Assembly (NCBI RefSeq): GCF_000699445.3
Contig: NC_067198.1
Span: 26,609,536 to 26,673,535 of the forward strand
Direction of reading: 5' to 3'
Length of the DNA stretch: 64,000 nt
From: Schistosoma haematobium
Taxonomy: Eukaryota > Platyhelminthes > Trematoda > Strigeidida > Schistosomatidae
Shown piece after piece: positions 12,206 to 23,952 of this stretch. Position 1 is the first letter of the stretch, and the number at the start of each line of letters is the position of its first letter. The notes below the pieces were generated by a model. It was not told where the DNA came from. It searched no databases and saw only the letters and a program-made list of their open reading frames with translations. The position numbers and the translations under genes were made by a program.

Positions 12206-13601
12206 TAATATTTATCAGAAGTACAAGGATATACATCCAATAAAGAAAATTGTACATTGTACTATAATTTTGAATATTTTCTCTCTCTCTCTCCCTCTCC
12301 CGAAATCAATCCAATACAAATATGAAATATTCTGAAAATTCTCTTGAGGATCTCATATACATGGGATTCTCAATACAATAAAATTCAAAACACTTAGTCT
12401 CTTAGATAAATTTCGATAATGTAATAAGAAGACGAAGATTATCAGAACTATGTGATATATAATTGCAACAGGTCATAAGATTGATCTAAACTCGGCTTTT
12501 GTGGTGTTGTATAAAAATGTAAAAGGGCGTATACTAAGGTTTATTGAAGCCTTAGCCATACGAAAATTCAAACCCCCTGTGTGTGTTCAAAAACAGTTTG
12601 TTCTTACCTTAAACCTACCCTGGTAATATTGATTAGGTTTCAAATTGTGTTCACATTATTATCCTTGTCTCCTCTTACCCCATTTCTAGTCTAGTTGACC
12701 TTTTATTTTTATATATAAATGCTCTTAACAAGTGTATGTGTGATCAGATTGTTCGAAATGTATTGCGCTAATCTATCACATAGTTCTGATAATCTTCGTC
12801 TTCTCATTATATTATCGACAATAAAATTCATTGTTACATAACAAAACCCAATATATATTTTGAGAACTAATTGAATTTTAATTTAAAATAACCAAAACAT
12901 AATTGATCAAGTATATATTCAGAAGAAAGTTTATTAAACAAATACAAAAGTAATTTTGAGTGATAAAAAAAAATTATTTCAACCATGGTAAATAAGCTTC
13001 ATTATAAATCATTAGCCTATAGTTTATCCTTTGATTTGAAACCAGGCACTAGAAATGAAATACATAAAGAATATTCCTTGAAGAGATATTACTGAAAAGG
13101 ATTTTTAAATAATAATAATATATAATTTTATAACTACTTATTATTACCATTGTTGTATCCTAAACTTTCTACATTATATCAATTATAACCTGTGTGAAAA
13201 TATCTCCTTAATGAAATACACCAATACATTATTCTGTAATTATCCTTAAATACTAAAAAATTCACTCTAATTTCAATCAAGTGGTAATCCAATCACATGA
13301 CAACACGTGAAAAATAAAAGCTGAGAAAATATTACTTAACTGTGTTATATTATGACATTTATGTATAAATATTTTTTTGATTAGTTGGGAGAAAAAATGT
13401 TCTGCCTTCGTACGTTTAATGAAATCATTTTAGATTTGTATTTTTGTTTACAACTTCATTCTACAGAATTAAATTCATTCTCATGATTAGTCTTATTGAA
13501 AAATAGAAATAATAGAAGACAACGCCTGACTTGTGAATTATTATTTACCAAGAATACATCGCTACTTTTAAGAAAAAATATTTTTAACTAATCTAAAATT
13601 A
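12206..13601. other. No gene seen; short CT-rich tract
   Basis: A (ct)n-type tract lies at about 12279-12300. The rest is AT-rich with no recognised exon or element. Confidence 0.45.
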
Positions 13602-13932
13602 TCAGAAGGGGTTTTGTGGAAATTTTAGTAATTTCAATAGAGGTATTTCTTGGAGTTCTAGTGAGAAGCCGTCACCAGTGGAGTTCAACCAGATCTGTTG
13701 TGAGATATCAGCTCACTGAAGACAATGGTGTACGGTGGAGCAATTTCGTGGATTAGTTGAAGTTAGACATTAACACTGTTGGATGCCGGCTCAGTGGTCT
13801 AGTGGTTAAGCGCTCGCGCGCGAGACTGATAGGTCCTGGGTCCGAATCTCGCGGGATCATGGATGCACACTGCTGAGTAGTCCCATACTAGGACAAAACG
13901 GCCATCCACTGATCCCAGGTTCTTCATGGTGG
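13602..13932 (+). mobile_element. Composite repeat ending in tRNA-derived SINE with hammerhead
   Basis: It opens with atcagaaggggttttgtgg, the reverse complement of the SINE tail end. About 150 nt of unassigned repeat follow, then a SINE head (gccggctcagtggtctagtgg), a B-box-like gggtccgaatctc and a hammerhead at 13864-13921. As at 11.9-12.2 kb, an inverted tail end precedes a forward SINE. Confidence 0.7.
13864..13921 (+). ncRNA. Hammerhead motif with mutated GAAA box
   Basis: CACTG pairs imperfectly with CACTG-like sequence after the cleavage box. The core CTGAGTA departs from CUGANGA at the G8 position, stem II gtcc...ggac is intact, and GAAA is AAAA. Predicted inactive. Confidence 0.5.
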
Positions 13933-14149
13933 TGAACCGAGGTAACTAAACAAGGTATAGTTTAATTGGTATGTTAGCTAACTTTACCATCCAATGAACG
14001 TAATGCAGCTCACAAGTGAAATGATATAAATAAGGTAAGACTGAATATCACTGGGGTATAAAATATTGATGGAAAGTGTAAATCCCTTTTGTGTATTTGT
14101 TGGCGAACATCAATATAGTATATCTGGAACGACATAAAGACTCGGGGAA

Positions 14150-14500
14150 ACTAGCTGCCTTAAAGATATAATAGTGTATTAAGGACTGACGGTAAATCAG
14201 TTGATGAGGTTGTGAATCTAAATCGGCTGAGATGGTTGGGCCACGTATTACGCACGTCCAACCACCGATTACCACGGCACACAGTCGTGACTAGTGTCGG
14301 AGACGGATGGAACAAAGGGGCGGCCAAACCAAAACGTGGCATCAGTCCACAAAATCACTAACTTCTGGTCTGAGCCACGATAGTATATGCAGATTACTTA
14401 GTTGGGATCCGCGTGACTAACGTAACCAATGGTTGCGCACTCTGGGTGACATGGCTTAGAATCTATCGCAATGGCGTAGGTGTATATATACGTTATTTCC
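14150..14500 (+). pseudogene. 3' fragment of an RTE-clade reverse transcriptase (SR2-like lineage)
   Basis: In shifting frames the sequence reads RLRWLGHVLRT, then NHRLPRH, followed by a proline/lysine-rich tail. This is the usual C-terminal region of RTE reverse transcriptases (RW.GHV.RM...R.P...). No intact frame remains. Confidence 0.6.
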
Positions 14501-15551
14501 CCTTGGACCATATCCTTAAATGGAATGTCTTTTTGTATATTATTACCACTGAAGTAACTGCTCCTAAAAATCGGTGTTCATCTTGTTGTGCTAATGAGGT
14601 ATGGCAACTTTGACCGATGTTTGTGGTCCTACATTGTAGGTGATTGACTGGCGAAAGTTAGTTGGCATATGATAGTTGGGCTTGTCCGAAACACTCGTTT
14701 CCGTACATCAAACAAAGAAAGCATAATGATGGTGTTCCTCTATTACTGTTGCGCAGAAATCCAGATATACTAGCTGAATCAGACCTAGCCAAAGCTGAGA
14801 TCTCATCAAAATAGATGAATCATCAGTGAGGATCACAAAATATATAGAGCTATTTTCAAAAATGTTAAGAACATGAACTTGTATATGATATTATGATGTA
14901 TCTTCTTAACGAAGAGTTAAATAGCTTTCGAAATAAGTAGAAGAGCAGTTAAGAAGTTGACCAATAGTAATTTTCCCATATCTCCAGCAAAATATTATTA
15001 ATGATCGATGTCACTATGGGGATATGTATATCCTCCACTTACTTTATTTGCCACGTAAGCAAAACCAAAAACAATCACATATATCTTCCATTTATTAGAG
15101 TAACCCACTTTTCAGGCAATAATAATTATAACAATTGCAAATGTAAGATTATTTCATTTACAATTCACTTATGTACAAAATAAAATTCTAGTCATAGAAT
15201 TAAGTTAATGATCTTTTGTACAACAGATTATCGAAATTGAGAAAAACCAAAAACCGAAAAATAATAAAGAAAATCGAATGGCTATTCAAAAGAGGAATGA
15301 AATTGCAACCAATAACTGTCAAAGTATCGAACGAAAATAAGACATAAATTAAAATATACTCGAACAAAGAGATCACTTGAAGTAACAAGTAATACAATTT
15401 TATCGACTTGAAAGTTTATATATATCGACTAGTTCTTTGACAAAAGAGGAAAATGCAGGAAAACAAATCTACGAATATACTACAAATATTTCCACTAGTT
15501 GTGTAAACACACATAACAATCGAATTGTCGACAGGATAGAATAGACTATGA
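14501..15551. other. No gene seen; downstream flank of the LMBR1 gene
   Basis: No further exon of the minus-strand gene was recognised after its stop codon at 15552, and no mapped transposon. It should contain the 3' UTR. Confidence 0.4.
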
Positions 15552-16334
15552 CTAGTAAATACGTCGATCAAGTTCTTCTGAACCGTTGGTACAAGGCAGT
15601 TCATTTAGCCATTCCGTACGTTCTAAGTGTGAACTAGGTTTAGATGTGATGTCCAACTGATGCAAACACCGAATCGTCGTTACCACATCTAAACTAATTG
15701 ACAACGTAGCATCTCTTAATCGTCGGCCAGCAATCCACATTGAAGAAACCAGGAAGCAAATGTTATACGTTAATATGACTAGGCCTAGCCCATAACTAGG
15801 CGAAACAGATGAATAGCCGAAAGCACGAGAAATAAACTGACGGAAAATCGATTGTTTTTTAGATTGGATCGGGCGGGGTACCGTTAACTCATCTAGATTA
15901 TTCGGAGAGGAAGAACTAAATGGATTAATTATATGGATAAAATTAAACCAGTTGAATGAATCGAAGTATGTGCCACTGATCAGTTTTGTCCACCAACTGA
16001 TAGATTTTTTGCTCGATTTTGTACTCGGACAGTTGGACGTATTTTCAGCACAAATAAATCGGCTTTGTGAAGATTCGCAGACATGACTTGAACATTCTGA
16101 ATATGTGGGTAACATGATAGCTTCTGTTTTAAGTGGACTAGGTAAGGTGAGTGTGGTTAATCCTAGCAGATTGGTTTGCAGAGGAAGTGCGGCACTTAAC
16201 ATTAGGAATAACAAAATGTTCGCCAACATAATATCCAAACTCGTTGCGTGATATCTCGGTCGAAGAGAACGAGCACATGGGAGTGAGTAAAAACCCCACA
16301 AACTTAATACAAGAAGAAACAGCACCAGACAGAC
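15552..16334 (-). CDS. LMBR1-like gene, exon 2 (C-terminus)
   Basis: Starts V-C-L-V-L-F directly after the acceptor and continues the TM helix. Ends with a hydrophilic tail (SEELDRRIY, stop). A cysteine-rich loop (ECSSHVCESSQSRFICAENTSNCP) is specific to this copy and not part of the family core I recognise. Confidence 0.85.
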   Translation of the reverse strand, partial: VCLVLFLLVLSLWGFYSLPCARSLRPRYHATSLDIMLANILLFLMLSAALPLQTNLLGLTTLTLPSPLKTEAIMLPTYSECSSHVCESSQSRFICAENTSNCPSTKSSKKSISWWTKLISGTYFDSFNWFNFIHIINPFSSSSPNNLDELTVPRPIQSKKQSIFRQFISRAFGYSSVSPSYGLGLVILTYNICFLVSSMWIAGRRLRDATLSISLDVVTTIRCLHQLDITSKPSSHLERTEWLNELPCTNGSEELDRRIY

Positions 16335-19201
16335 CTAGAAAGGAAATAATCAATCAATTGAGAACGCGATAAACAGAATGTTGTAAAACTTGAGTATTAT
16401 TTATTATATTTAACGATAGGTTTGAAAATATAAATTCTATAATAATTACACAATTTTAGCAAAGTAGCATTGGAGACAAAACCTATTATACCTAAAACCA
16501 CTAGATATTTTGGTCAACAGGTGAAATTCCCTGATTGTTTACTACTTGTGTTTATTAAAGAGATTTTGAAACATCATAATAAAACAAGTATTAAAAGTGA
16601 AAAAAGATAATCCAGTATGATGTCTGTTGTAAACGCAAGTGTTCAAGGAAAATAACAAAAACTGTTGAATAATGTTCTTGGTGCCATGAGAACTTTTTCG
16701 TTTATTAACGATAGACGCAAACACAAAAATTCCTACCCTTTGACTGCATATACAGGAATTTCGCCGCGATTATTATGGGGGCGCAAGTCAGGAAACTCGT
16801 TTTCATAAACCTAATAGGTGGAACAAATCCCATAGGAGCTTAAACTTCGGCTGGAACCATTGAGCCACATGACGTGTACAAGTAGTGGATGGCGTAAAAA
16901 CCTAAATACGCTTTCATATATTAAACGTCTTTATCAAACCAAATCCATCAGCACTGTGGTGTACTTTATACTTATACAGCAAAACGGTGAACACTATGCT
17001 TATGGAGCAAAATGAGCATAATTATTAATGGTCGGCTTGAACTGTATTATTAATACATAAAATCACATGCAGTGTAGATATCCGTAGAAGCCCGTATGTC
17101 AACTGACTTACTAATCAAGTAATAAAAATGACTGGAAGACGTTATTCATACCTACCAGTATCTCTAATCCTTGAATTCAGAATCCGGTCTAATTCATACT
17201 CCAAAATAGGGTTTCAGAATATCATTATGAAGCATGTACAAGCACAGCTATTTATCGCTGGAATCGAAATATCAGAACAGGTACAAGTTCTTTAATATTA
17301 CAAACACAATTTGATGAAGATTGGTTGTATGTGAGAAGCTTGCGTGTATGATGCCCAATCAATACCATTCAAACAGCAATATATTGAAAAGCTTTGTAAA
17401 CTTAGCAGAATAGGACGTCTCAACTATTATGTATTAAGTGTAATGGGAGTGGTTTATGTAATTGCCATTTAAAATACCATATGATTACAGATAAGCAGAC
17501 ACGGTAAAAATGTTTGGAACCAGTTATATCTCGCTTATTTACATACACAAGAGCATATGCAAATGAAAAAATTACCTGGAAAGCAGCCCCAATATGTCCA
17601 AGTGACGAAACAGGTTTTAAGCCAAGTGTAAAACTGTAATCTGCAGAATTACCCGGAAATGATGAATAATCTTTGCTTTCCGTAGCCACCAAATAACTAC
17701 TGCTGTCTTTACTACCATAACTGCCAAAAACCATACTCCATAAGAGATCAATGATATTGAAGAATACAAACGATTCCAATAAGCGAAACAGAACAAAAAG
17801 CAAGATTAAACAGAAGAAATAAAAAAGTAAGTGTGTAGATTCGCGCATAAATCGCAAAAACGTACGTGCGTTTATACGTTGTTTAATCTGTAATATTTCT
17901 AAGTTCAACAAATCCAACTCATTTGTATACTTGAGTAATAACTCTTCTTTTGACTTGACATCGGTATAATTCCGAAAACAGATTGATTTATGAACCAAAA
18001 AATTATCTTCCTCATTCATCGTATTGCCAGCAGTATACAGAAGTTGGACACAATTAATGTCATCCATGACGGTTAACGCTTCAAAATTTAATTGTTCAAT
18101 ACGATTATGCAATGTTTGCTTTGGTATTAAATTCGGTAAAGAATGTATACTGATTGTGATTAGGTTTAAGACGATAGACAGTAGACCCACTGGAGTACAA
18201 ATAAATAATAATAACAGTCCTAATAAAGAGGCTGTCATTTGAATTAATTCTAAGGCTGACATAAATATCACCTGAATGAAAACGTCCTGAAGAAATCTTA
18301 TCCAGCCAACAGACTTCACGTAATCCAGGAGAAGTGAAATTGGGTGATTTTCATAATAGTCAAGGTGATGAGTAGGACTGACAGAAAAATAAGTCTGGGA
18401 TGTAAGAAATGAGTTGCTATCACTAGTAGGTAACACATCTGATAAAAAATAATAATTCAATGCTGATACAAAGCTGGTTAGCGACCATGACGTACCAAAA
18501 CATAAAATGTAAAAGAATAAAACCATTGTGAAAGAATAAACCAAGCGTGGTGTCAAGGAATGTGATTTGTATAGAAATCCTTGAGAATTTAACAGAAAAT
18601 AAGAAAATGGTATAGTTAAATAAGATATTTTACACCCGATATTAATAAGCAATATCAAGTCTTGTATTAACTCCCCATTTAACCATTGTACATAATAAGA
18701 TTTAGGAAAAATAATTAGAATCTCATTGGTGATGATGGTGAACGGTAATAAGCTGTATGAAGTCAGGCCTATCGTCAGTGTAAATGTACATATACCCAAG
18801 ACTAGTTGGTAAGCTAAACGTTCACCTCGATATGGCTTTAGCTCACATTCCGTTTTAGTTAGAAAATACTGCAGTGTGATATGAGCAATAAAGAAAAGGA
18901 TGGTGAATAGCAAAAAGACAACAACTAGTCCACGAATTTCATCATAAAATTCTTTTGCTTCATGACTGATCAATACCAATTCATCTGTCTGGTCCATGTA
19001 ATCATTAATATCTAAAACAGAAGAAATTTGAACATGTGATAGATGAGAGACAAAAGAGATATAATCAACAAATTGTACTAGAAATCGATTGGGCATCCAT
19101 TCATCTTTCACATCTGATTGTTCTGGTTTGCTAAGTAGATTCAAGTGATTTAAACACGGAATGTATTGTATGGGTTTCAAAGGAAAACGACGACAGAACA
19201 T
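15552..19201 (-). CDS. LMBR1-family multi-pass membrane protein, two-exon gene
   Basis: Exons 19201-17576 and 16334-15552 join in phase 0 to give about 802 aa. LMBR1/LIMR-family proteins are multi-pass membrane proteins. Family hallmarks seen: EIRGLVVVFLLF (TM1, about residues 88-114), LGICTFTLTIGL (TM2), YYVQWLNGELI (about 170-180), a late LGHIGAAFQ, and in exon 2 GFYSLPCARSLRPR followed by SAALPLQTNLLGLT. Human LMBR1 proteins are about 490 aa. The extra length lies in loops and an N-terminal extension, and family homology starts near residue 75. An alternative start is Met69 (codon at 18997-18995), giving about 734 aa. Function in flukes is unknown to me. Confidence 0.88.
16335..17575 (-). 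other. Intron of the LMBR1-like gene
   Basis: 1241 nt, GT...AG, acceptor tttctag. No recognised transposon inside. A less AT-rich patch near 16760-16880 was not identified. Confidence 0.8.
17576..19201 (-). CDS. LMBR1-like gene, exon 1
   Basis: 542 codons, ending ...GAAFQ at CAG followed by the donor GTAATT. The open frame runs on into the intron to a stop at 17420, but family homology leaves it at the donor. Confidence 0.85.
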
Positions 19202-19429
19202 TGTTGTTTTAGCTAACCTATGTATGTTTTTACTTTGGACTACACAACATAAAAATGTTTCTCTTTAACTTGTTTAAATAGTAGGTGTCTTGAAATTTCC
19301 TTGTATATTTGAGTTTTTATCAAAGTTGTAATCTATTTTCCAAAACTAAACATCATAAAATGAAAAGCTATTCTTCCTTCAAAAACATTACATTTTTGGT
19401 AACCAGTCAGTTATAATCGACAGAGAGAC

Positions 19430-20600
19430 TAACGCAATTACGCGTTAACCCGAGTCGCCACACCACTGAGCAGGATAATATGGAATCAATATAACGAATA
19501 CAAACCCAGCCAAAATAATTATGGCACCAATGACAGTGAGAGAGACTGAATACAGGATAGGGTTTAACAAGACAAAATGAAGAGGTTTGTGTATGAAGAA
19601 ATACTGGGGCTAGCTCTAGAAGATATGGTTTGATCGCATTTACGCCAGTAAAGGATTTCGAGTCAAATCACCAAACGTCTCCAACTAACAGTTGAGATAA
19701 TCAAGAGGGCCCTAACGAGGTAGTCTGGACCAACATACAGACCTTGATCCAGCAGTCGATAACTCCACAAAATGATGCTACACCTTGATTATTCCGCCCA
19801 TACTTCTCTATCAACTTATTCTTATACTAGCCAAGATTTCATGTCAAGGCACCGAGTAGCTGGACATACGCAAACTCGTTTTTAGTCAAGTCATATACGA
19901 AGTACAAAGTTCAGCCCTTGTCCTCGAACGATAATCTACCCCAAAATGCCCTGGTACGGCCGAGAGTGGGGAAAGTCAGCTCTCCCTTTCGAAATGCATC
20001 ACATAGCCAGGTGCATACAACCACTGTCAGGAAGTCCTACTCACCGCCTTCTCGCGAAATTACTGTTGTTTATGAAATTTTGAAGACGAAAAGAGAATGT
20101 CTGGTGTTTTAACCGGCTCAGTGGATATGGAGGATCCACCTAGGTGAGTTGGAAAACCCTGATTCCAAAACAATGGTGCACATGGGCTCCAGGATCCTAA
20201 GGGAACAAAAGGCTTATAAACCTGTTGCCGGTCATCGGCTACCACAGGACCGTATCTCCCGACGTTGCTCCACTGCCTTGTGGATTAGACCTTTAGGTCA
20301 AAGACTCCGGGTGTGACCCCCTGAGAAAACCACCTGCTTCGGGTTGGGCACCCGGACAGTATCCCAGCTCTCGCACATAGGGAATGATTTATGTGGAGCA
20401 TATCTAGTTGGTACCTTTTTGTACCAATGTTGACGTTTGAATAAACAGAACATTTAAGTGAAAGGGCTAGGGATATTACTTGGTTGTTTAAACTGAAGGA
20501 GTGGGGTTCTAATCTGCGACGTAGTGGTTGAAACCTGAATGCCTTAACTACTGATTCGTCGTTCTCACTTAGCACATGTCCCTACTATATTAGTCGATGA
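19430..20600. repeat. Unassigned repeat-like block, possibly 5' region of an SR2-like RTE
   Basis: Phrases such as gttgagataatcaagagggccctaacgaggta and the following line resemble the leader of the RTE at 61.3 kb (gataatcacgagagccccaaccaggta). No intact ORF. The composition is richer in GC than the flanks. The link to RTE is inference. Confidence 0.35.
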
Positions 20601-20699
20601 GAATTTACAGCCTTATTCGATTTAGCGGGATCGCTTAGTACCATGCATCTCAAACTTACATTTTTAAATCGGTACTTCCAGTATTAGCAAGAAATGTGC

Positions 20700-21340
20700 A
20701 GAAGACGTCTATTAGAAACATACAGTCTAAGCATGCCTTTTACTTTTATCATTCCAATTTCTTATCCATAAAATAAAACATACTGCCATACAGTATTAGT
20801 TGCACCTTGATAAGCAGATAAAAATATCACCTACTCCGTAATCCATACAATTTTGAAAAAAACCAAAATCTGACTACACGCCAACCGACTAGAGCTGATG
20901 AGTCTTCTAATCCAAGTGCAATGTTCAATGAATTCAACCATTTCATTACCTACGATCACTCTAGGCGATGGCACAGGCCAATCCCGAAGCAACATTCTGT
21001 ATGTAAGACAGAAGAGGGTCCAAAAAATTTGCTTATGTTCCTACTCAAGATTTCAGGGGAACCACATTCTGTCCGCGTCCTTACCAAATAGAACTATTTT
21101 TTTCTGTATTTCAAGCCTAAAGGTGAATTATGCAGTGAGAGAATAACCCCTAAAAAGTTAGACAAAGAAACTGTTGTCTCTCAAATTACGTCTACGATGA
21201 AGTTAAATAAACATAGGGGTAGTGTACAACTTTGACGAACACCACTTGAAGTCCACAAACATAACAGCTTGCAAAAAGCTCCAAATGAGTTAAATGTTCG
21301 AGTAAACCACTTTCACTAAGTTTATGCACTTCTTTGAATT
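20700..21340 (-). pseudogene. Decayed RTE reverse-transcriptase fragment (SR2-like)
   Basis: On the minus strand, SSGVRQSC followed by CLFNFIVDV near 21240-21150 matches the RT motif SSGVRQGCPLSPFLFNFVVDV of the 61-64 kb element. Further left, FGIG...VV.WLN and ISSSRLAC resemble the downstream region. Frames are broken throughout. Confidence 0.5.
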
Positions 21341-21728
21341 ACATTTCAATGACAAACATTGCCGAATAGCACCTCGCTGATTTCGTTGGAACTTAATAGA
21401 ACTTTTGGACTCAGCTGTCTGTGAATATGAAAGTCACTAGTCATGAATGACAACTACTTACACTCTCCATTAACGCACAATTAAACAGAACATCAAACGT
21501 TTTGGACGCATTGCTCACTGAGTTTGTGAAGACGACCAAAAGCGAGGTTCAACAGGTAGCGATATAAAATAATAGGTAGTTTTATTCTTTACCAGTACCA
21601 CATAAACCCGATATTTTGGTATTTACTCGGTCACGTAGTCGCTGTGCGGCAATTTTATCTAACTTATATGAAATAGGTTTTATTTCAGAAGCGATGAACT
21701 TGACTAATAGTTGAATATACTGTCACAA

Positions 21729-21980
21729 CTATAGATAAGCAAATATCAGGTGCACGACAAAAAATTCAGGAGATTTGTCAGCTAAATCAAGAATATCTAG
21801 TTTGACAAATGTAGGATGTACATTTGATAGATCGAGTAATAAATGTATATACATATAGTATGGAAAATCCTCATGTGACGTTATTGTGTTTAGTTTACGT
21901 ATTGCTGAATCAACACTTAGCCAAATGACTATTTCATGATTTTTAGAATACACAAGCGCCATTACAACAACCGATGACAT
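21729..21980 (-). CDS. Unrecognised 83-codon ORF; possible exon, unproven
   Basis: Encodes a coherent-looking stretch (SAIRKLNTITSHEDFPYYM, then LDLSNVHPTFVKLDILDLADK) that matches no family I recognise. No strong splice acceptor precedes it. It could be a fossil exon, part of a repeat, or chance. Confidence 0.2.
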   Translation of the reverse strand: MSSVVVMALVYSKNHEIVIWLSVDSAIRKLNTITSHEDFPYYMYIHLLLDLSNVHPTFVKLDILDLADKSPEFFVVHLIFAYL

Positions 21981-22336
21981 TCAAAGGCCTCACTACATGT
22001 TCACTAAACTATAATGAGTATGGTGTGAACAACAGAAGAAACTACGTGTTGTAAAGATATTGTCAACCAACTTAGACACGAGGACTTGTTTTTAATCGAA
22101 AAATTTTGGATAAATAAGTAAACATACCAAGTCATGTTATTTCAGAAAATAATCCAAAAATGAGTTGTGATGGATCTTGTGATTTACCAAACAATAATTT
22201 ACAAGTATAGGAATGTCTACCAATATCAGACCTAGAAAAAGTGGTGAAACATAAACAGATAAGTTTTGTTTGAAAGAGAAATAAACCTAGAAAAAATAAA
22301 TTTACCAAGAACATAATGTCCATAAATAGCTTATAA

Positions 22337-22344
22337 CAAGCGTT
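22337..22344. repeat. Left target-site duplication of Merlin element (CAAGCGTT)
   Basis: Identical 8-mer at 23945-23952. An 8-bp duplication fits Merlin-superfamily elements. Confidence 0.85.
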
Positions 22345-22513
22345 GGTAGGACTCTAATTTATGGACGAGCCAATCAGAAGCGTTTAAGGAGTTTCAAGGT
22401 CACAGCGCTACGTTCAATGCGAGATGCTCACATTCGATCGTTTTACAGCAGATTTTAGAGAAGAGGTGATCGTTGAGAGACTACAGCAGATGGGACTATT
22501 GAGAAGTTCCCGT

Positions 22514-23145
22514 GGCGAGACTCTAATTTAAGGACGACCTTTGAACGAATCTTAAGTGACCCTGACAATTATTAGCCAATCAGAAGAAAGTTAGTATGAA
22601 GTGAAAAAATATTATATGAAAGTAATGAATTACAGTGGATATTCTCCTGTTACATGATTTAAAAACTTGTTAAGGTTTGATTAAGGTTCAGGGGTTCTGA
22701 ATTCACAGGGCATATGGAATAGAAACTCGTTTATTGGGTTAGGGTTAGGTTTACGGGTAAGGTTAGGGTTTAGGGTTAGTTGAGGGTTAAGGTTTAGAGT
22801 TAGGGTTAGTTGAGGGTTAAGGTTTAGGGTTAGAGTTAGGCGAGGGTTAGGATGCTAACATACGAGTTTTTAAATCATGTCAAAGAAGAATATCCACTGT
22901 AATTTATTACTTTCTTGTAATATAGTTTTACTTTATGCTGTCTTCTGATTGACTAATAATTGAAATTGCTCAAACGCTTCTGATTGGCTCGTCCCTAAAT
23001 TAGAGTCTCGCCGTCCCATCTGTTGTAACCTCTCATTAACCACCTACTCTCTAAAATCCGCTGTGAACCGATCGTATGTTAGCAGCGTGACCTTGAAATT
23101 GCTCAAACGCTTCTGATTTGCTCGTCCCTAAATTAGAGTCTCGCC
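22514..23145 (-). mobile_element. Inverted Merlin derivative with telomere-like core
   Basis: Bounded by ggcgagactctaattta and its inverse. Read on the minus strand it contains the Merlin 5' end (through the QQMG codons), a second terminal-repeat start at 23012, a telomere-like block, then the Merlin 3' end including the codons for the transposase C-terminus (near LNHV..EYPL). No transposase core remains. No clean 8-bp duplication was found for this inner unit. Confidence 0.75.
22735..22852 (+). repeat. Degenerate TTAGGG-like repeat block
   Basis: Repeated units of gggttagggt, ggtttagggt and ttgagggttaag occupy about 118 bp. TTAGGG is the telomere repeat in schistosomes as in most animals. 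The block lies inside a transposon derivative, so it is interstitial, not a chromosome end. Confidence 0.8.
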
Positions 23146-23146
23146 C

Positions 23147-23829
23147 AAATCATGATAATCGTTGCAAATTGGATCATAAAGTCTCCAGTAACATTAGCTG
23201 CGGCCTTTGCAGATGTTACGGAAACTTCCGCCGTTTAATGGTATGAATATTGTCGTGATATATGCGCAATGAAAATGACACGAGTACATGAATCATTTGG
23301 AGGAGTTGGAAAGATAGTGGAAATAGATGAGGCGCTAGTTTGAAAGCGAAAATACAATAAAGGACGTTTTATCAAAGAAGATTGGGTAAGTAGCACTTCC
23401 GTGAATATACTTCACAGGTACTTGGGTTTTACGATCGTCCAACTCAAAAAGGACATTTTCAAAGAGTAAGAAACCGTCAGGTAACGACAATCTTACCAAT
23501 CATCAAGGAGTACGTTCAGCCTGGCACGACAACCTATACCGATGGTTGGAAAGCGTATAGATGCCTCTCGAGACTTGGTTTTGTGCATCATGTTGCGGTG
23601 CACAAACGTCATTTTGTTGATCCAACGACGGGAGTCCATACAAACAACATTGAGGGCATGTGGTCTAGGCTGAAGTATTTTTTAAGACCCTACCACGGCT
23701 CCAGATGACGATTATGGAGTCATATGGATGAGTTCTTATATTGCATGCACTATGAATTCAAAACTTCTGAACCTTTATCAAACCTAAACAAGTTCTTAAA
23801 TCATGTAAAAGAAGAATATCCATTGTAAT
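23147..23829 (+). pseudogene. Merlin (ISXO2-like) DDE transposase pseudogene
   Basis: Recognisable in pieces: WYEYCRDIC and VEIDEALV (first acidic residue, codon 23326-23328), then in another frame ILPIIKEYVQPGTTTYTDGW (second D at 23541-23543), HHVAVHKRHFVDPTTGVHTN and NIEGMWSRLK (E at 23652-23654). The motif pattern is that of ISXO2/Merlin transposases. A stop follows EALV, there is a frameshift between the first and second D, and an in-frame TGA interrupts the C-terminal part near 23706. The frame ends ...KEEYPL, stop. Confidence 0.85.
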
Positions 23830-23944
23830 TCATCACTTTTTTATAATATATTTTTATTTCATACTAACTCTCTTCTGATTGGCTAATGTTCTCAAGGTCA
23901 CTTAAAAATACGTTCAAAGGTCGTCCATAAAATAGAGTTTCACC

Positions 23945-23952
23945 CAAGCGTT
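23945..23952. repeat. Right target-site duplication of Merlin element (CAAGCGTT)
   Basis: Matches 22337-22344 exactly. Confidence 0.85.

Larger units (their letters stand above)
22345..23944 (+). mobile_element. Merlin-superfamily DNA transposon (dead), with nested Merlin derivative
   Basis: Terminal repeats ggtaggactctaatttatgg (left) and, inverted at the right end, ggtgaaactctattttatgg. Perfect 8-bp duplications flank the whole unit. The left end encodes an N-terminal piece (REEVIVERLQQMGLL). This is interrupted at 22514 by an inverted Merlin derivative ending at 23145, after which the DDE transposase region resumes. The zinc-ligand region expected between the two parts was not found. Total length is 1600 bp. 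Confidence 0.88.

Noticed and set aside
20893..20925. ctgatgagtcttc, resembling a hammerhead core
   Set aside because: No GAAA box or pairing arms follow; it lies in decayed RTE sequence.
22735..22852. Chromosome-end telomere
   Set aside because: Degenerate, only about 118 bp and enclosed by Merlin ends with unique DNA on both sides.
22506..23153. 8-bp target duplication for the inner Merlin derivative
   Set aside because: Flanks gttcccgt and caaatcat (or gtcccatc at the alternative end) do not match; it may have rearranged after insertion.
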